Shown: positions 1 to 12,080, numbered from the stretch's first letter. The stretch: DNA of 64,000 nucleotides from Campanula takesimana (GCA_026119855.1 JAOWBW010000159.1:1062026-1126025); one strand, 5' to 3'. The notes: generated from the sequence alone by a model not told the origin. Program-made: numbers and translations.

Positions 1-2036
1 GATTAATATTCAAATTACCAAATTATCCAATTTTTAAATTCTTCTTCTTCGGATGTTTCTAGTGATAAACAAAGCCTAATTTCTATGAAATTCACCTGCA
101 ACTAACCGTAAGAAAAAGCAAAGTCATATACGAAAGCCTGGCTTGGGTCTTAATTCAGATTGTAATTTATCTTCTTCTCCTTCTTTTGTATGATCTGATC
201 CATAAAATAACACAGATCTTCAGAACAAAAAAAATACTGATTATCTATGCGCCCAAGAACCTGGACTATAGAAATTAAGAAATAAGAAAGAAGTAGGGCG
301 TGAGTGGTGGCAGCCATGGAAGTGGGCGAAGGCGCCTTGCATAACAACTACAATGGCGGTGGCTGGAAGACAAGAAAGAGTATACTTATTAAGGTCACTT
401 GCCAAGATCTAATACTTACAAATCTGATTAAAAATCATTATATACAGATCTTGGTTGAACTATCATAGATCTGGGTTGAGACATGGGATTTCGAAATTTA
501 TATTCTGAGTAGAGGGAAGAATTATAGTATGGGTTTAGAAAGATTGAGGTGTACAAACTTGAGTTCTCACAAAAAAAAGAGCTACAGGTCGTCATCGTCA
601 TGTAATTTTCGTACTGATTAGAGGGCAACTTCGTCAAATAAATTTAAACCGCAAGACCCGTTGTACGCTGATTAATAATACCACCCCTCCTTCATGTTCT
701 AATAATCAGGGGGTAAAGCCATTTAACGGGATAATATCGATTATTAATACGTAGCGCAATTATCTACCAAACGCGTAAGCTTACGTACTAATAATCCAAT
801 CCAACACTGTTACGGGTTACCAAACGCCAACGCGGCAATTTATTTGGGAAGGTAAAAAACGGAAAACACAAATATTAGTTTGGGACGGAGGGAGTACATG
901 AGTTGGTACCTTAACAACTTGTACAGTAAGTAGGGCTTCGAGTAACAATCAGTTGAGGACAGGCCATTGTTTCTTCAGAAAATTTAGATGTGAAACAACT
1001 TATAAGTGGGGTAGATATTGTGGAAGTCAAACAAATCAAATTGTACTACCATGACCAAAAAATTGGTTGTAATAATTTATATGCAGCTAAACAGAAGGAA
1101 TTTGGGATTAATGCCATTTCTCAGTTAGCCAATAACCTCCTTCATTTTGCTTCCCACTGATGTATTAGAAGTGCGCAACAACCAACAACTTTAGAGGCCA
1201 GATTTTGATTTTCCGCTGTAGAAAACTAGGCCTTAAACCGATGGTTGAGGGGTTGCTATGGTTGAAGAGACATAAATTGTTGGATTAGGGCATGTTTGGC
1301 TTGTAGGACTTGAGATGACATTCCTATACCCGTCATTCCAATATTTGGTCCGTATCTTATCAAAGGCACCCAGATGGAGACGGAGGCAATTAGAAAAGAA
1401 CAAGAATTGGAACAAGAAGAAATTGGAGAAAAAAGATTGCCCTTAAAAGGGATCAGATATGCTCGAAGACCACAAACAGCGGCAGGGTAAACCACTGCCT
1501 CTTTCGATACCGAACTTTTATCATGAGTGCAACCACATAACGAGCAAGGCATCTTTATCTCAAGCAGAAGACAGATGCAACTCCAGAAACTTTACCCCAT
1601 CTATCCCATAAAGACTACCTTGTTTACTATATATGTATTTCATAAAATACTTCTCCACTTTCTAAGAGTGAGGTTTTTTATTTATTTTTTAAAATTTCCT
1701 ACTACGCCCCCGCAGAGAACATGATTTTTCATCCGTGACTCAATGATTACACAACAAAAAAGTAGTGGCATCGTAAATAGGGGCTATTCAAGAAAAGTTG
1801 ATTAAAATATATTAAATAATGATCTTGCTTGATTTGTGTGGAAACTCGAGCACGGCAGTCTTTTTTTTTGGATGGACGATGGACGGAGTATTTAATATGG
1901 CAATGGAGGCGACAGCTGCAACACCATAATTTCCATAGGAGTCCACCATAAACTGCCGAAGATTTGGTTTTACTGTATGATAAACCAGCGAGATATTTTG
2001 ATCTATATTTATCTTTCACTTGGAGTTCAGAAGGGA
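1..2036. other. Left margin, no recognised gene
   Basis: No recognised gene family is found here. Two weak coding candidates exist on +. An ATG at 316 in good context (CAGCCATGGAAG) opens 26 codons up to a possible donor (ATTAAG then GTCACT). An open stretch at 1314-1490 encodes a charged Glu/Lys-rich tail ending in TAA. They could be first and last exons of a small unknown gene, but no linking exon was found. A Stowaway-type end (GGGACGGAGGGAGTA) lies near 882-896 without a clear partner. The missing first exon of the SPA gene could not be found here. Confidence 0.4.
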
Positions 2037-2049
2037 AGAGAGTAATATA

Positions 2050-2232
2050 CTACGCCATTCGTCCCATATAAATGTCGCGCTTTCCTTTCTCGGTTTGTCC
2101 CAAAATAAGTGTCATGATTTTAAACAAGTCCTTGTGCAATTTTACCACGGTACAAGCAATGTACAAACAAGTTAAGCACTTTCCTTGAGAAGTTTGACAA
2201 GTCATTTGCCACTTATTATGGGACGGAGGCAG
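2050..2232. mobile_element. Stowaway-like MITE
   Basis: Terminal inverted repeats end in CGTCCCATA on the left and TATGGGACGGAGG on the right, flanked by TA. The length of about 183 bp is normal for Stowaway (Tc1/mariner) MITEs. The left end is degenerate (CTACGCCATTCGTCCC). Confidence 0.6.
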
Positions 2233-2336
2233 ATATGTTTTCTTATAATGGTTATCTTGTTTCTAGTAACAGTATCTATATTTATCTTCTCTTTGGGTTT
2301 CTATATATCTTTTCTTTGGGATTTTTTTTAATCTTT

Positions 2337-3254
2337 GACAAAAACTTGTATGAGAACATCATGACCCGTCTCATAGTAAAGACGGGTCATTTTTGACCCA
2401 TGACCCTGATCCATAACCCACATGCCCCTTTTTTTAATTTTTTTATTTTTTCGGTTTGTCAAAAGTAATAGTTACTATAACTAAATGTAACAAACGTGTT
2501 ACTTATATGTAACAATTTATATACATAAAAGTAATACATATATACAGAAAAGTAACATTTTTTTTTTTATGTTTTCTTCGTTTGCCAAAAGTAATACTTA
2601 TTACAACTAAAATGTAACGAACATGTTACTTATATGTAACAGTGTTTATACATAATTGTAACACATGTATACAAAAAGTAATAATTCAATCATTTACATT
2701 TTTAGAGCTAAAAACACTTGATTAGTATTACATTATCTATAGAAATATGTTATAATTTCTTTTATTAAAGTGTTACATTTACTTGTACAAACAATTACAT
2801 TCATGTATATGAGTTGTTACTTTTCAAATGTTACTTTCTTTCAAAAAATTAAATCAAAATACACAATATTATACATTTTTGCAAAAGCACTATTTCATTT
2901 CAGTATAAATGATAATTACATTTAGATATTGTTTGGGTTACACGTAATTATAGTTAGTATTACATTTGAAAAAATGGGTAAAACGAGCTTTTGTTTTTGT
3001 AAAACAGGTGTTACGTTTACTTATGAACAATGTTACTTTATATGTATACAGTCATTACATTAAGTTATGGTTACTATTACTTTTGGTAAACGATGGAAAA
3101 GCCGGGAAAAAAAATCATTTTTTTTTTGCCAATGGGTGGTTGCCACGTGGCAGGTTATGCCTCATGGATCCGGTTCAATGGGTCGGGTCGGGTGGGTCAA
3201 AAATCCCGTCTCATAGAAGAGACGGATATAGGTGTTCTCATGGGAGACTAGCTC
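2337..3254. mobile_element. Non-autonomous MULE with GTTAC-array core (copy D)
   Basis: A 9-bp direct repeat TTAATCTTT flanks the element (2328-2336 and 3255-3263). The ends are inverted: left GACAAAAACTTGTATGAGAAC, and the reverse complement of the right end reads GAGCTAGTCTCCCATGAGAAC. This is followed by matching CCCGTCTC...GAGACGGG arms. The AT-rich core holds about 16 GTTAC/GTAAC motifs and no coding capacity. A 9-bp TSD is typical of Mutator-like elements. It lies just upstream of the first SPA exon seen, probably within a SPA intron. Confidence 0.8.
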
Positions 3255-3300
3255 TTAATCTTTTATTTGGGTTTTTATTTTTCTTTTCTTTGGGTTTCTT

Positions 3301-3380
3301 GTACCATCAACTAAGTTTAAATAACTTTATTCTTCTCTGCGTACCATCAACTAAGTTTAAATAACTTTATTCTTCTCTGC
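3301..3380. repeat. Perfect 40-bp tandem duplication
   Basis: Two identical 40-bp units (3301-3340 and 3341-3380) lie 27 bp before the 3' splice site of the first visible SPA exon. The duplication lengthens the pyrimidine-rich region upstream of the acceptor. Identity of the two units suggests it is recent, or that it is an assembly duplication. Confidence 0.95.
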
Positions 3381-3407
3381 GACTTACTTATGGATTCTTT
3401 TTTCCAG

Positions 3408-6400
3408 TTACTTGGCTCATTTGACTCTGACAGAGCTCATGCTGTTGCGATGGTGGACCTGCATCATAGAATTCTTCCTCCAACTTTTTTGTCAGAAAAT
3501 CCCAAGGAAGCTGGATTTTGTCTTTGGCTGCTTCATCCTGAGCCTTCATCACGCCCATCATCTAGGTGAACTTTATTTGGGTCATTTTTTCTGCATGAAA
3601 GTTAATGTGACTGCTGAAAATTGGATGTTCTGTCTCTTCAGCTTGTGTCCTGTGCGACTAAGTCACATGCAGCTAATGTAAATAACCTGACTTCAGGCTA
3701 CAGCAATCAATATAGTTGAGTGAAGGCAATATCTAGGTCTAATGTTGCTTAGTGCCTCCTAAAATCTAGTTACTATCACCTCAAAGTTATATCTTTGTTA
3801 AACAAAGAAGAAAGTAGTTGAAGTCGTAGCTCTTTTCTTATTAAGGGAACTATTTTACAAGAAATTGACTATATGAAAGTTTTGTTTGCTCATTCAAATA
3901 TTTCTGTCTAGCTTGAATTAAAATATTACTCCATATGCTTTGAGAGGCAATGTACTAGAAGATTTTCAGCCTTGTCGCAACGGTTGGAGTTGCCCATGTG
4001 ACTTGGAGGTCACAGGGTCAAGCCGCAGAAGCAGCCTCTTGCATATAAATGCAAGCTGTCTACATTAAGCTCATGTAGGCTTTGCCCTTTCCTGGCCCCA
4101 CGCTTACTGGGAGCTCTTGTAGCATTAGGTTGCCATTCTTTTAGAAAATTTTCAATCGTTTTCCTAGTTTGTGTGTTTAGTTATATGCTAATCTTGTATT
4201 GGGATGGAGGTAGTAATTCTTGTCTAATGAAAATGTTGGTCTTATTATTGTATTCATTTGTATCAGAGATATCCTACAATCGGAGCTTATACTGGGAATA
4301 CAAGAATTATCTGGGAATGAGCTATCGTCATCAATTAAACAAGATGATGGTGACTCAGAGTTACTATCTCATTTTCTTCTGACCTTGAAACAACAAAAGG
4401 ACAAAGATGCTACCAAATTAGTGAAAGATATTAGATGCTTAGAATCAGATATTGCAGAGGTTGAGAAGAGGAGAAAAAAATTATCCACTCTTTCTTACAA
4501 TGAAAAACTCCTTGATGCTAGGGTAAACAATTCGTTTCATGAAGACATCCCAACTTTTGGGGTCCACTTAAACTCGCCCCCGTCATCTTGTATCAGCGAT
4601 TTGAGGCTGTTGAGGAATATGAGTCAGCTTGAAAGAGCTTATTTTTCTGTGAGATCTGAGTTACAGCTTTCTGATAGCGATATGGCAGCGCCTGCAAATC
4701 TGGGATTTCTAGAAAGCCAAGAAACATTTTATGGGGACCAAAAAACTGAAGAGCGCAAACCAACTGATCGCCTTGGGTCATTTTTTCATGGTTTGTGCAA
4801 GTATGCCCGCTACAGTAAATTTGAAGTACGTGGTATTCTAAGGAATGGTGATTTTAACACTTCTGCAAATGTTATATGCTCTCTGAGTTTCGACCGAGAT
4901 GAGGATTATTTTGCTGCCGCTGGGGTGTCAAAGAAAATAAAGGTATACGAGTACAACGCACTGCTGACTGATTCTGTTGATATTCATTATCCAGCAATAG
5001 TGATGTCAAACAAATCAAAACTCAGCTGCATTTGTTGGAATAGCTATATAAGGAACTATCTGGCTTCAACAGACTATGATGGCGTGGTGAAGGTGTGTAC
5101 AATTTGCTTTATACATGACTTGTTTCTGTTTAAAATGGCGCGCCTATAAGAATATTTATGGACAAATGTAAGTTTAGCAATCTCACCTTTATGTGGCACT
5201 ATTTATAAACTTCTGACAGGTTATCTAGTAAATAGTCTCGTAGAGGACGAGTTCATGTTACTTTTTGTATGGATGACTGCGTGTTGAAAGACATACCAAG
5301 AAGTTCAAGTATGAGAAATTGCTCCGAAAGGGTGCATGAATATCCAACTACTTAAGCTTCCACCTCCTCCCTAAAGAAAAAAAAAGAAAAGAAAAACAAA
5401 AATAAATAATAAAATAATATTTAAAAATAGTTCTCTTCCTTCCCTGAGAATTCTGGTGGCTTTATCACGTCTATAAATTTGTAAGGAGACATAATCACCT
5501 TTTGCTGCCGGTGAGGTTCTCTTGGATGGTTTGCTTTGACATGGATCACTGCAATTGGACCACTCGTCTATATTTCATCCACCTATTGATGCATATGAAA
5601 AATATTGAGTATAGTTACTGTGTTCTGCACTAACTGTTGTCTTATGTGTGTGATTTCAGATATGGGATGTCGGACGTGGTGAAGCAATTTCCCATCATAG
5701 TGAGCATGATAGAAGGGCTTGGTCTGTGGATTTCTCTCAAGTGGATCCCACAAAATTTGTCAGTGGAAGTGATGATTGTTCTGTGAAACTCTGGAGCATT
5801 AACGAGGTAAGCTCTCACTTTGAATTAATCATTCTGAACTTTTATGAAGACATATGTAAGATAGGTTTATTTGACAATTTATCAACAATTCTGCATGGTC
5901 TGGGTACTTCACATGTTGTGAGGTTTAAATTAATCATAATAATAGAGAACACTGTAATGTGTGGTGCGCCCTTTAATATGCAACTTGCCTCCTTCGTCTC
6001 ATTGCTCTTTCATTTTACATTACGACTACATCCTGAATTGGTTGAACTAGTGCTAAATGCATTACTTCTATGCACATTAAATAAGGCTTTATGTTCTTTT
6101 TGATGCAGAAAAACAGCGTGTCCACAATAAGGAATATTGCAAATGTCTGCTGTGTTCAGTTCTCTCCTTACTCTACCCATTTACTATCTTTTGGCTCTGC
6201 GGATTACAAAACCTACTGCTATGACCTTCGCAATGCCTCAAGGCCCTTGTGCATATTAGCTGGCCATAACAAAACTGTTAGCTATCTGAAATTCTTGGAC
6301 TCTGAAACTATTGTTTCAGCATCCACCGACAATACACTAAAGCTTTGGGACCTCAATAAATCAAATTCTGGTTCCTTATCAACAGATGCTTGCATTTCAA

Positions 6401-6912
6401 CATTTACAGGTCATACTAATGAGAAGGTTGGTTTTCCTACTTAGAATTTGGCTTGTTTTGGAAATCTTAGACAAGATAATGTTGCTTACTTCATTGATTA
6501 TATTCTGGCCTTCTATTGTTTATCATTATAAATATCATTTTCATTCTGTTGTTGTGACTTTTGCTCTCTCAGAATTTCGTGGGTTTATCTGTTGCTGATG
6601 GATACATCACTTGTGGTTCAGAAACGAATGAGGTAACCAATTTTTTTTATGTTCATTTATAACTGTCTTTGAATTGATGTCAACCTAGCCTCCAATCTTT
6701 ATTTCTATAAAACAGTGGATCTTCAAATTCTCACGGTGAGGCATGCCTCTTTTTTTTTTTTTTTTTTTTCAATAACAATGAGGCATGACTTGACCTTGGA
6801 AGAATAAAGAATTTTAAAAGTAATTACCCCAAAACGTTATCTTGCGGTTGTATTATTGGTGTGTGCATAGTTGTATTCAAGTGATAAGGACGGGACAAAG
6901 GTCATATTTTCC

Positions 6913-6944
<32 letters not shown>

Positions 6945-7533
6945 CTCCCTCCGTCCCACCCGACTTAGGACAAATTGCCATTTTGGGCGTCCCACTCCAC
7001 TTAGGACATCCCTAAATGGCAAGTTTATATTATTTTAATATTCAATGGGACCCATTTGTCATACTCACAACAACAATCCATTTACTATTCCACCCACTCA
7101 TTCTCTCTCATATTTACTTTTCATACTGACAACACATCATCCACTCAATTTCTTTCCTCTTAAAATAATAGTTCTCCTTAATCCCCGTGTCGGGACCAAT
7201 TGTCCTAAGTCGACCGGGACGGAGGGAGTATAAATTATTAGTAATAATGATACAGTTACTTTTCGTTTGAAGTTTAAACGGTTCACAGCATTTACTGAAT
7301 AAATAAGACGGCCATCGTGCTACCCTCTTTCTTCTCTGCAGGTTTTTTCTTACTATAGATCGCTGCCTATGCCTATAACTTCCCACAAATTTGGATCTAT
7401 TGATCCCATTTCTGGGAAAGAGACGGAAAATGACAACAATCAGTTTGTTTCTAGTGTCTGCTGGAGACGAAAATCAGACACTGTTGTCGCTGCGAACTCC
7501 ACGGGGTGCATTAAGCTGTTGCAGATGGTCTAG
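3408..7533 (+). CDS. SPA-family COP1-interacting WD40 protein, 5' incomplete
   Basis: SPA proteins partner COP1 in the CUL4-DDB1 ubiquitin ligase that degrades light-signalling factors in the nucleus. Visible coding exons are 3408-3565, 4267-5092, 5660-5806, 6109-6426, 6573-6632 and 7342-7533, all with AG/GT borders and matching phase, giving 566 residues. The first exon encodes the SPA signature around LSENPKEAGFCLWLLHPEPS, which follows the kinase-like domain. The second holds the coiled coil (LKQQKDKDATKLVKDI...EKRRKK) and the start of the propeller. The rest is WD40 repeats (GSDDCSVKLW, STDNTLKLWDL) ending in GCIKLLQMV and a stop. The N-terminal kinase-like region normally present, some 250 or more residues, is not found in 1-3407. 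Either intron 1 extends past the window or the gene is 5'-truncated. SPA3/SPA4 versus SPA1/SPA2 cannot be decided without the N terminus. Confidence 0.9.
3969..4141 (+). mobile_element. tRNA-derived SINE in SPA intron
   Basis: The head resembles a tRNA promoter (GCAACGGTTGGAGTTGCC, then a B-box-like GGTCACAGGGTCAAGCC). The body has the CCTCTTGCATATAAATGCAAG and CCCCACGCTTACTGGGAGCT blocks known from a widespread plant SINE type. A 13-bp TSD with one mismatch flanks it: TAGAAGATTTTCA at 3956-3968 and TAGAAAATTTTCA at 4142-4154. Confidence 0.85.
6752..6946. repeat. Poly-T and (TA)n simple repeats
   Basis: A T tract of about 20 lies near 6751-6770 and a (TA)n run of about 13 units ends at 6944. 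Both are inside the last SPA intron. Confidence 0.85.
6945..7228. mobile_element. Stowaway MITE in last SPA intron
   Basis: Near-perfect ends CTCCCTCCGTCCCACCCGAC and GTCGACCGGGACGGAGGGAG with TA on both sides. It sits next to a (TA)n tract at 6919-6944, which probably served as target. Confidence 0.9.
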
Positions 7534-8972
7534 ATGAATGTTATATCGATCATCAGTATGTTTGGGTTGCAGTCAACTGTTTTGTTTGAAGTCCTAGGCT
7601 CTATGCTTAACTCAAGTAATTTCTTTCGAGTCTTCCGTTCATTCGGTATTGGGACTTCAAACTCAAATGACCTGCCAAGTGAAGTATATTCCCTAGTTAT
7701 GGTCTAAGGAAACCAGCGGTAGTTTGTGAAGTGATCCGACCATAGCATATAGCTCACATATCAAAGAGGCTCTAAAGTTTTGTATGCTCTGTTAATACTC
7801 CAATGTGACCCCCATGAGGAACTATAATTTGAGGATCTGATAGAATCTCATCTTGGGATTATACGCTTGAATTTGAGTATGCTGTGGTTCAACCATTATG
7901 AAGATTAATATAAAGTTGAACTTGGAACAGTTTTAGTCACTGATTATCCTGAAACTTCAAGACGATAAGTGTGCTGCCATCTGTTTTTGCGTCAGCTCCT
8001 CAGAAATTCTTTCAGGTGTGCACTCCCCTTTTAAGTTTTGCATGTAAAGCACTCACATTTGTTACCAAGTTGACTGTTCATACGTAACTGATTTGAACCG
8101 GTATGATTAAATAGCTCTCACTCTGCTTGTTACACCCTTGATCTTTAATTGTATACAAGTAAAGAGTGATGAAGCTTGATGCTCTTCTTCAATTGCAGCC
8201 TATGTAAATTTACAAATATTTAATGTATATGAAAAGTTTGTGATGATATCAGCATCATGTTATGCATGTCTTGTTATACTCGGGTTGATCTGATTACATG
8301 TATAATGAAGTTATTCAGCCATTTCTCACACTAAATTGGATGGAGTATTGGTTTCGTAAGTACACTAACTTGAACAGAATTGACATTCCCTTGGGGGAGA
8401 GAGTGACTATCCTTGTAGAGTCAGTTGGCCTTTCCTGTAGGTGATTCTTTCACGGAGCAAATGGCCATTTATCTCATCGATGTTCTCTCAGGCACCAAAC
8501 AGGGATGAAATTGCTGTTATCTCGTTCCTTTTTTTTTTGCATTCCCATCCCATCCCATCCCATCCCAATCTCGATCTCATTGGACTCACATCTTGTGGAC
8601 CATTCCCATCCTTCCATTTTCCGAGGATAGTTAACCAAATCATTGACCTCCCTTATTAACTGTGGAAATATCAAGAATGCACAAGGTAAGAAAATCTCAT
8701 CTTCACCATGGTTGCAAATAGGAAAAAGCATTCACGTTGTATGTGAAAGTGAAATTGCTGCTATTGATCAAGTCAGAGGAAGAAAAGAAACAAGAGTACA
8801 CTTTCTTGTAGATACAATTTGCTGACATAAAATACAAAATTCTTAGCTATGATGTGTAGATCGCACCAAAATTTCTTCATAATACACAGCCTATTCTTTC
8901 TTCTTAAACTACCTGTGCTTTTCTGCATAAAATCTTTAGTCGTGAGAATTGTGTGTAGGAAACGTTGATGAA
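7534..8972. other. Spacer between convergent SPA and MLKL-like genes
   Basis: The 3' ends of the + strand SPA gene and the - strand MLKL-like gene face each other here. The stretch should contain both 3' UTRs. A short CATCC minisatellite lies at about 8543-8566. No coding region or clear transposon was recognised. Confidence 0.6.
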
Positions 8973-11900
8973 TTAATCCACATTGGATTCTGAAAGACGG
9001 CCTTTTTGTTGTATATTCTGGCTCATATCTGCTGCCGGTACTAGGCTCTCCTTTTTCATTCTTGTACAACGACCACATGGATTCAACGGAGATGATCTTG
9101 ATGAAGAGCATATATGGGGAGCCCACTTTGGTGAAGAGCCTGGGGAGGAACATCCTTTAAGGACTCTGGCTGGAGAAGATCCCGGGGAGGAACATCCTTT
9201 AAAGAGTCTGGCTGGTGAAGACCCCGGGGAAGAACATCCTTTAAGGACTCTAGCTGGAGAAGATCCTGGGGAAGAACATTTAGTAAGGACTCTTACTGGA
9301 GAAGATATAGGAGATAAATACCCTTTTGGATTTGGTGTTGCGGAAGGTTTTGGGGATGAGCACCATCTTGGAGCTTGTGTTGGGGGTGATTTTGGTGAAG
9401 ACTCTGCTTTTGGCTTTTGTGCTGGGGAGGATTTTGGTGATTGTTTATTCATTGTCCCTGCTTGAAATAGGAATAAGCAGTTTAAGTAGATGAGTTTTCA
9501 TGTTTAATCAATGAAAAACATTAGGAAAACCCACAAAACCGTAACAATAGTAGTCTTATTTAGGATGATAAATTTGATGAGACACGTAAAAGACAAACCT
9601 AATTTGCTTGGCTTGGTGTCTTTCGGATTTTTAGCTGCCGCTAGTTTCTTATCTTGAGTAGTACTAGAGCTGACCTCCTTCTGAGCAGTTTCTTTTGTTG
9701 AAACATCTTTCTTTTCTGAAATCTCGAGGCCTTTTGTACTTGGATTAGTTGTTATGGCCTTTTCAGTTTGAGTTTCTGCAGGGTCAGGGGGCTGCTGTGG
9801 CTTTGGAGACTGTATCTCTGTTTCTGAAACTGGTGGGCATACAAGTGAAGGTTTTTCCTCTTGGATATTGAAACCCACTGAAAACTTTCGTTCTGGGGTC
9901 AAAGAACCCATTGACTTACTATCCACTGGGTTTACTGATTTTTTCTCTCCCGGATTCTCATGTATGACTGACTTTTGAACCGGCACTATACTAGGCAGTG
10001 TCACAGCTCTGGTCAAAGATATATTATCCGTAGTTTCAGCAAATACAGAACCGAAAGATTTCCTCCCTGGTGAGTCTGCAAACACCGAACCGAAAGATTT
10101 CCTATCTGGAGTTTCACCAAATGCTGGGCTGTAAAATCTTCTGCCTGGACTCTCAGAACAAACCGATGCTTGATCAACAGAGAAAAGTTTCCTTTGTGGG
10201 GCCTCAGAGAATACTGACCGTTGATCAGTCATTGTCAGAAAAGAATTTTTCCTCTCGAGAATCTCGGAACAAACAGACCGTCGATCACTGGTTCCCATGA
10301 GCAGATCGTCCACCAGAGCCGTACGCTCATCCATCGTCGAATCCCAGCCGTTCCTACTGTCAGATGATTTCTTCTCTTTCTCTACAAGTCTATAAGCAAA
10401 CATCTGGAAAGGAATCTGATACACTGGTGCCAAATCAAAGCTTCCATCTTCAGGGTACTTCTTTGAGTATCCCGCTTCTAAGTCAACATAGTCAACAAGA
10501 GGCGGAGGGCTTTCGGGTTGACCATGGTCAGGGTTTATCACAAGAATCTTCTTGATGTAGCGTAAAATCCTACATATGGAGGAGAAACTTGGACGATGAA
10601 AAGGGTTTGTTTGCCAGCACTTTCTGGTCAAATTTGCCAAGTATTTCGGGAACGGATGTGGAAAAAGCGGCCTCTCCCCTGCTCTTATATTCCGAACCAT
10701 TTTATCGCCTTGAAGATGGCTATCTTCAAATGGAACCTTCCCTGTTAAAAGCTCGAAACACAGCATTGCAAAGCTGTACACATCTGCTTTCTCCGTGTAC
10801 TTGGAACTACACTTGTTAGGTGGCCTTACTTGCTCAGCCAAAACTTCAGGGGCATACCATATCACAGGATCAACCTCACTCTGTTTAGGAGAAGCTCGAG
10901 CGTAGTTCTTGATAGAGATTAATCCAAACCCTTTGATTTTTACGTGAAAATAACCTTCTGGGGACAGACTTCTGGCTTTAAGAAGAACATTTGATGGGTT
11001 CAAGTCTCCATGGTAGATCTTTCTCGAGTGCAAATACTCCATCCCTCTAGCAATCTGTAGCATGATGTCAACAGCAACTGGGAGAGAGAATGGGACCCGC
11101 TTACGCTGACCGCAATTCTCTTTTATGTAAGTGGCAAGACTCTTTTGCATCAGCTCCATAACTAGAAACCCTTCTTTCCTTTCTTGATCATAGAATCCAC
11201 AAAGGTACTGAAGTACATTAGGGTGCGAAAGCGATAAGACCAACGAAATCTCACCCTTCAATGGCTCAATCTCCCCAAAGAAGGTTTTCAATGCGAAACT
11301 CTCTCCCAACCATTGGATCTCCTTGTGATGGCTTCCTCCCCCGGACCCCAACCTTCGCTTCACGTAATAATCCGGTGCTCCTACTAAGATCGAGCTAGGC
11401 AAGAGCACCTTCACGTCTTCTCCATTTACCTTCTTAGCCAAGAATGTTTCGAGCTTTTCCTCTTGCTTTGCAGTCAAGGTATGTGCCGGACTCTTTTTCT
11501 CTCTCATCGTCTCGAGTAGGGCCCACTTATCTTCTTTCCAAGCCCGATCCATACGTACACGCATTTCGCGATGAACTAAGTACTGCCTCCCAAACTTCCA
11601 CTCGAAAAACCTCGGGTCGTTCCACTCTACATCATACTTCTTGTTCAACACAAACTTCCTCCTCTGCATGTCTTCCTCGTCTAGGCCCGATACTTCAGTA
11701 GCCAACTCAATCGCCTCGATTACAAGCGGGAAGCAAGAGAGCAAGTTATGGATATGAAACTCGACACAATCCTTGTTGTGATGAAAGCTAATCGCCTTTC
11801 CCCACCAATCCTTGATTTCTAGGCACGTTTTGATGTAGAGTTCGCCTTCTTTGAATATCCAATGAAGCTCTTTTAATGGGGCTTCAAGGGGTTTCCATTT

Positions 11901-12080
11901 CGTGCTCTTGTCTTGGAGTTTAAGGTTTAGTTTGATCTCGTCTGAGATTGTTTCGAACGCTAGATTGAAAATGTCGGACAGAAGACAGCATTGCTTTTGA
12001 TTGATCTGAATGTCGTGCTTGAGAACCATTAGGGCTCTTATACTTCCTATAACCTCTCCGATTTGCCTCAACTGATCCAT
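8973..12080 (-). CDS. Plant MLKL-like protein (HeLo/DUF1221 domain plus pseudokinase)
   Basis: Predicted 988-residue protein from exons 12080-9599 and 9457-8973. The donor (TTAG then GTTTGT) and acceptor (CAAGCAG) give phase 1 on both sides and remove a 141-bp intron. Residues 1-150 form the helical N-terminal region typical of plant MLKL/DUF1221 proteins, which act in immunity. Residues about 235-510 are kinase-like: K265 in FALKTF, HGDLNPSN (357-364) instead of HRDxxxxN, GFG (384-386) instead of DFG, APE (410-412), DVYSF, and R497. Loss of the DFG aspartate marks it as a pseudokinase. Residues about 610-830 are low complexity with repeated Ser-Val-Phe-x-Glu-Ser-Pro-Gly-Arg-Lys-like units. 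Exon 2 adds repeats of a CSSPGSSPAR-containing 14-mer and a Cys/Lys-rich tail. The ATG at 12080 starts the HeLo-like region directly. Reading through the intron would instead add a hydrophobic tail, which I consider an artefact unless retained. Confidence 0.9.
9133..9300 (-). repeat. 42-bp coding minisatellite, four units
   Basis: Units at 9133-9174, 9175-9216, 9217-9258 and 9259-9300 encode, on -, a 14-residue repeat built on CSSPGSSPAR with a following V/L-L/F-K-G. A decayed fifth unit follows. The period is a multiple of three, so copy changes keep the frame. Both strands stay open across it. Confidence 0.9.

Noticed and set aside
8983..9465. 160-codon + strand frame rich in GEEHPL repeats
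   Set aside because: It is the mirror of the minisatellite exon of the MLKL-like gene. The - strand frame is connected to the main gene by matching splice sites and phase.
9504..9598. Hydrophobic C-terminal tail of the MLKL-like protein
   Set aside because: It is a translation of the intron; splicing at 9598/9457 gives an in-frame, family-like C terminus. Intron retention was not excluded.
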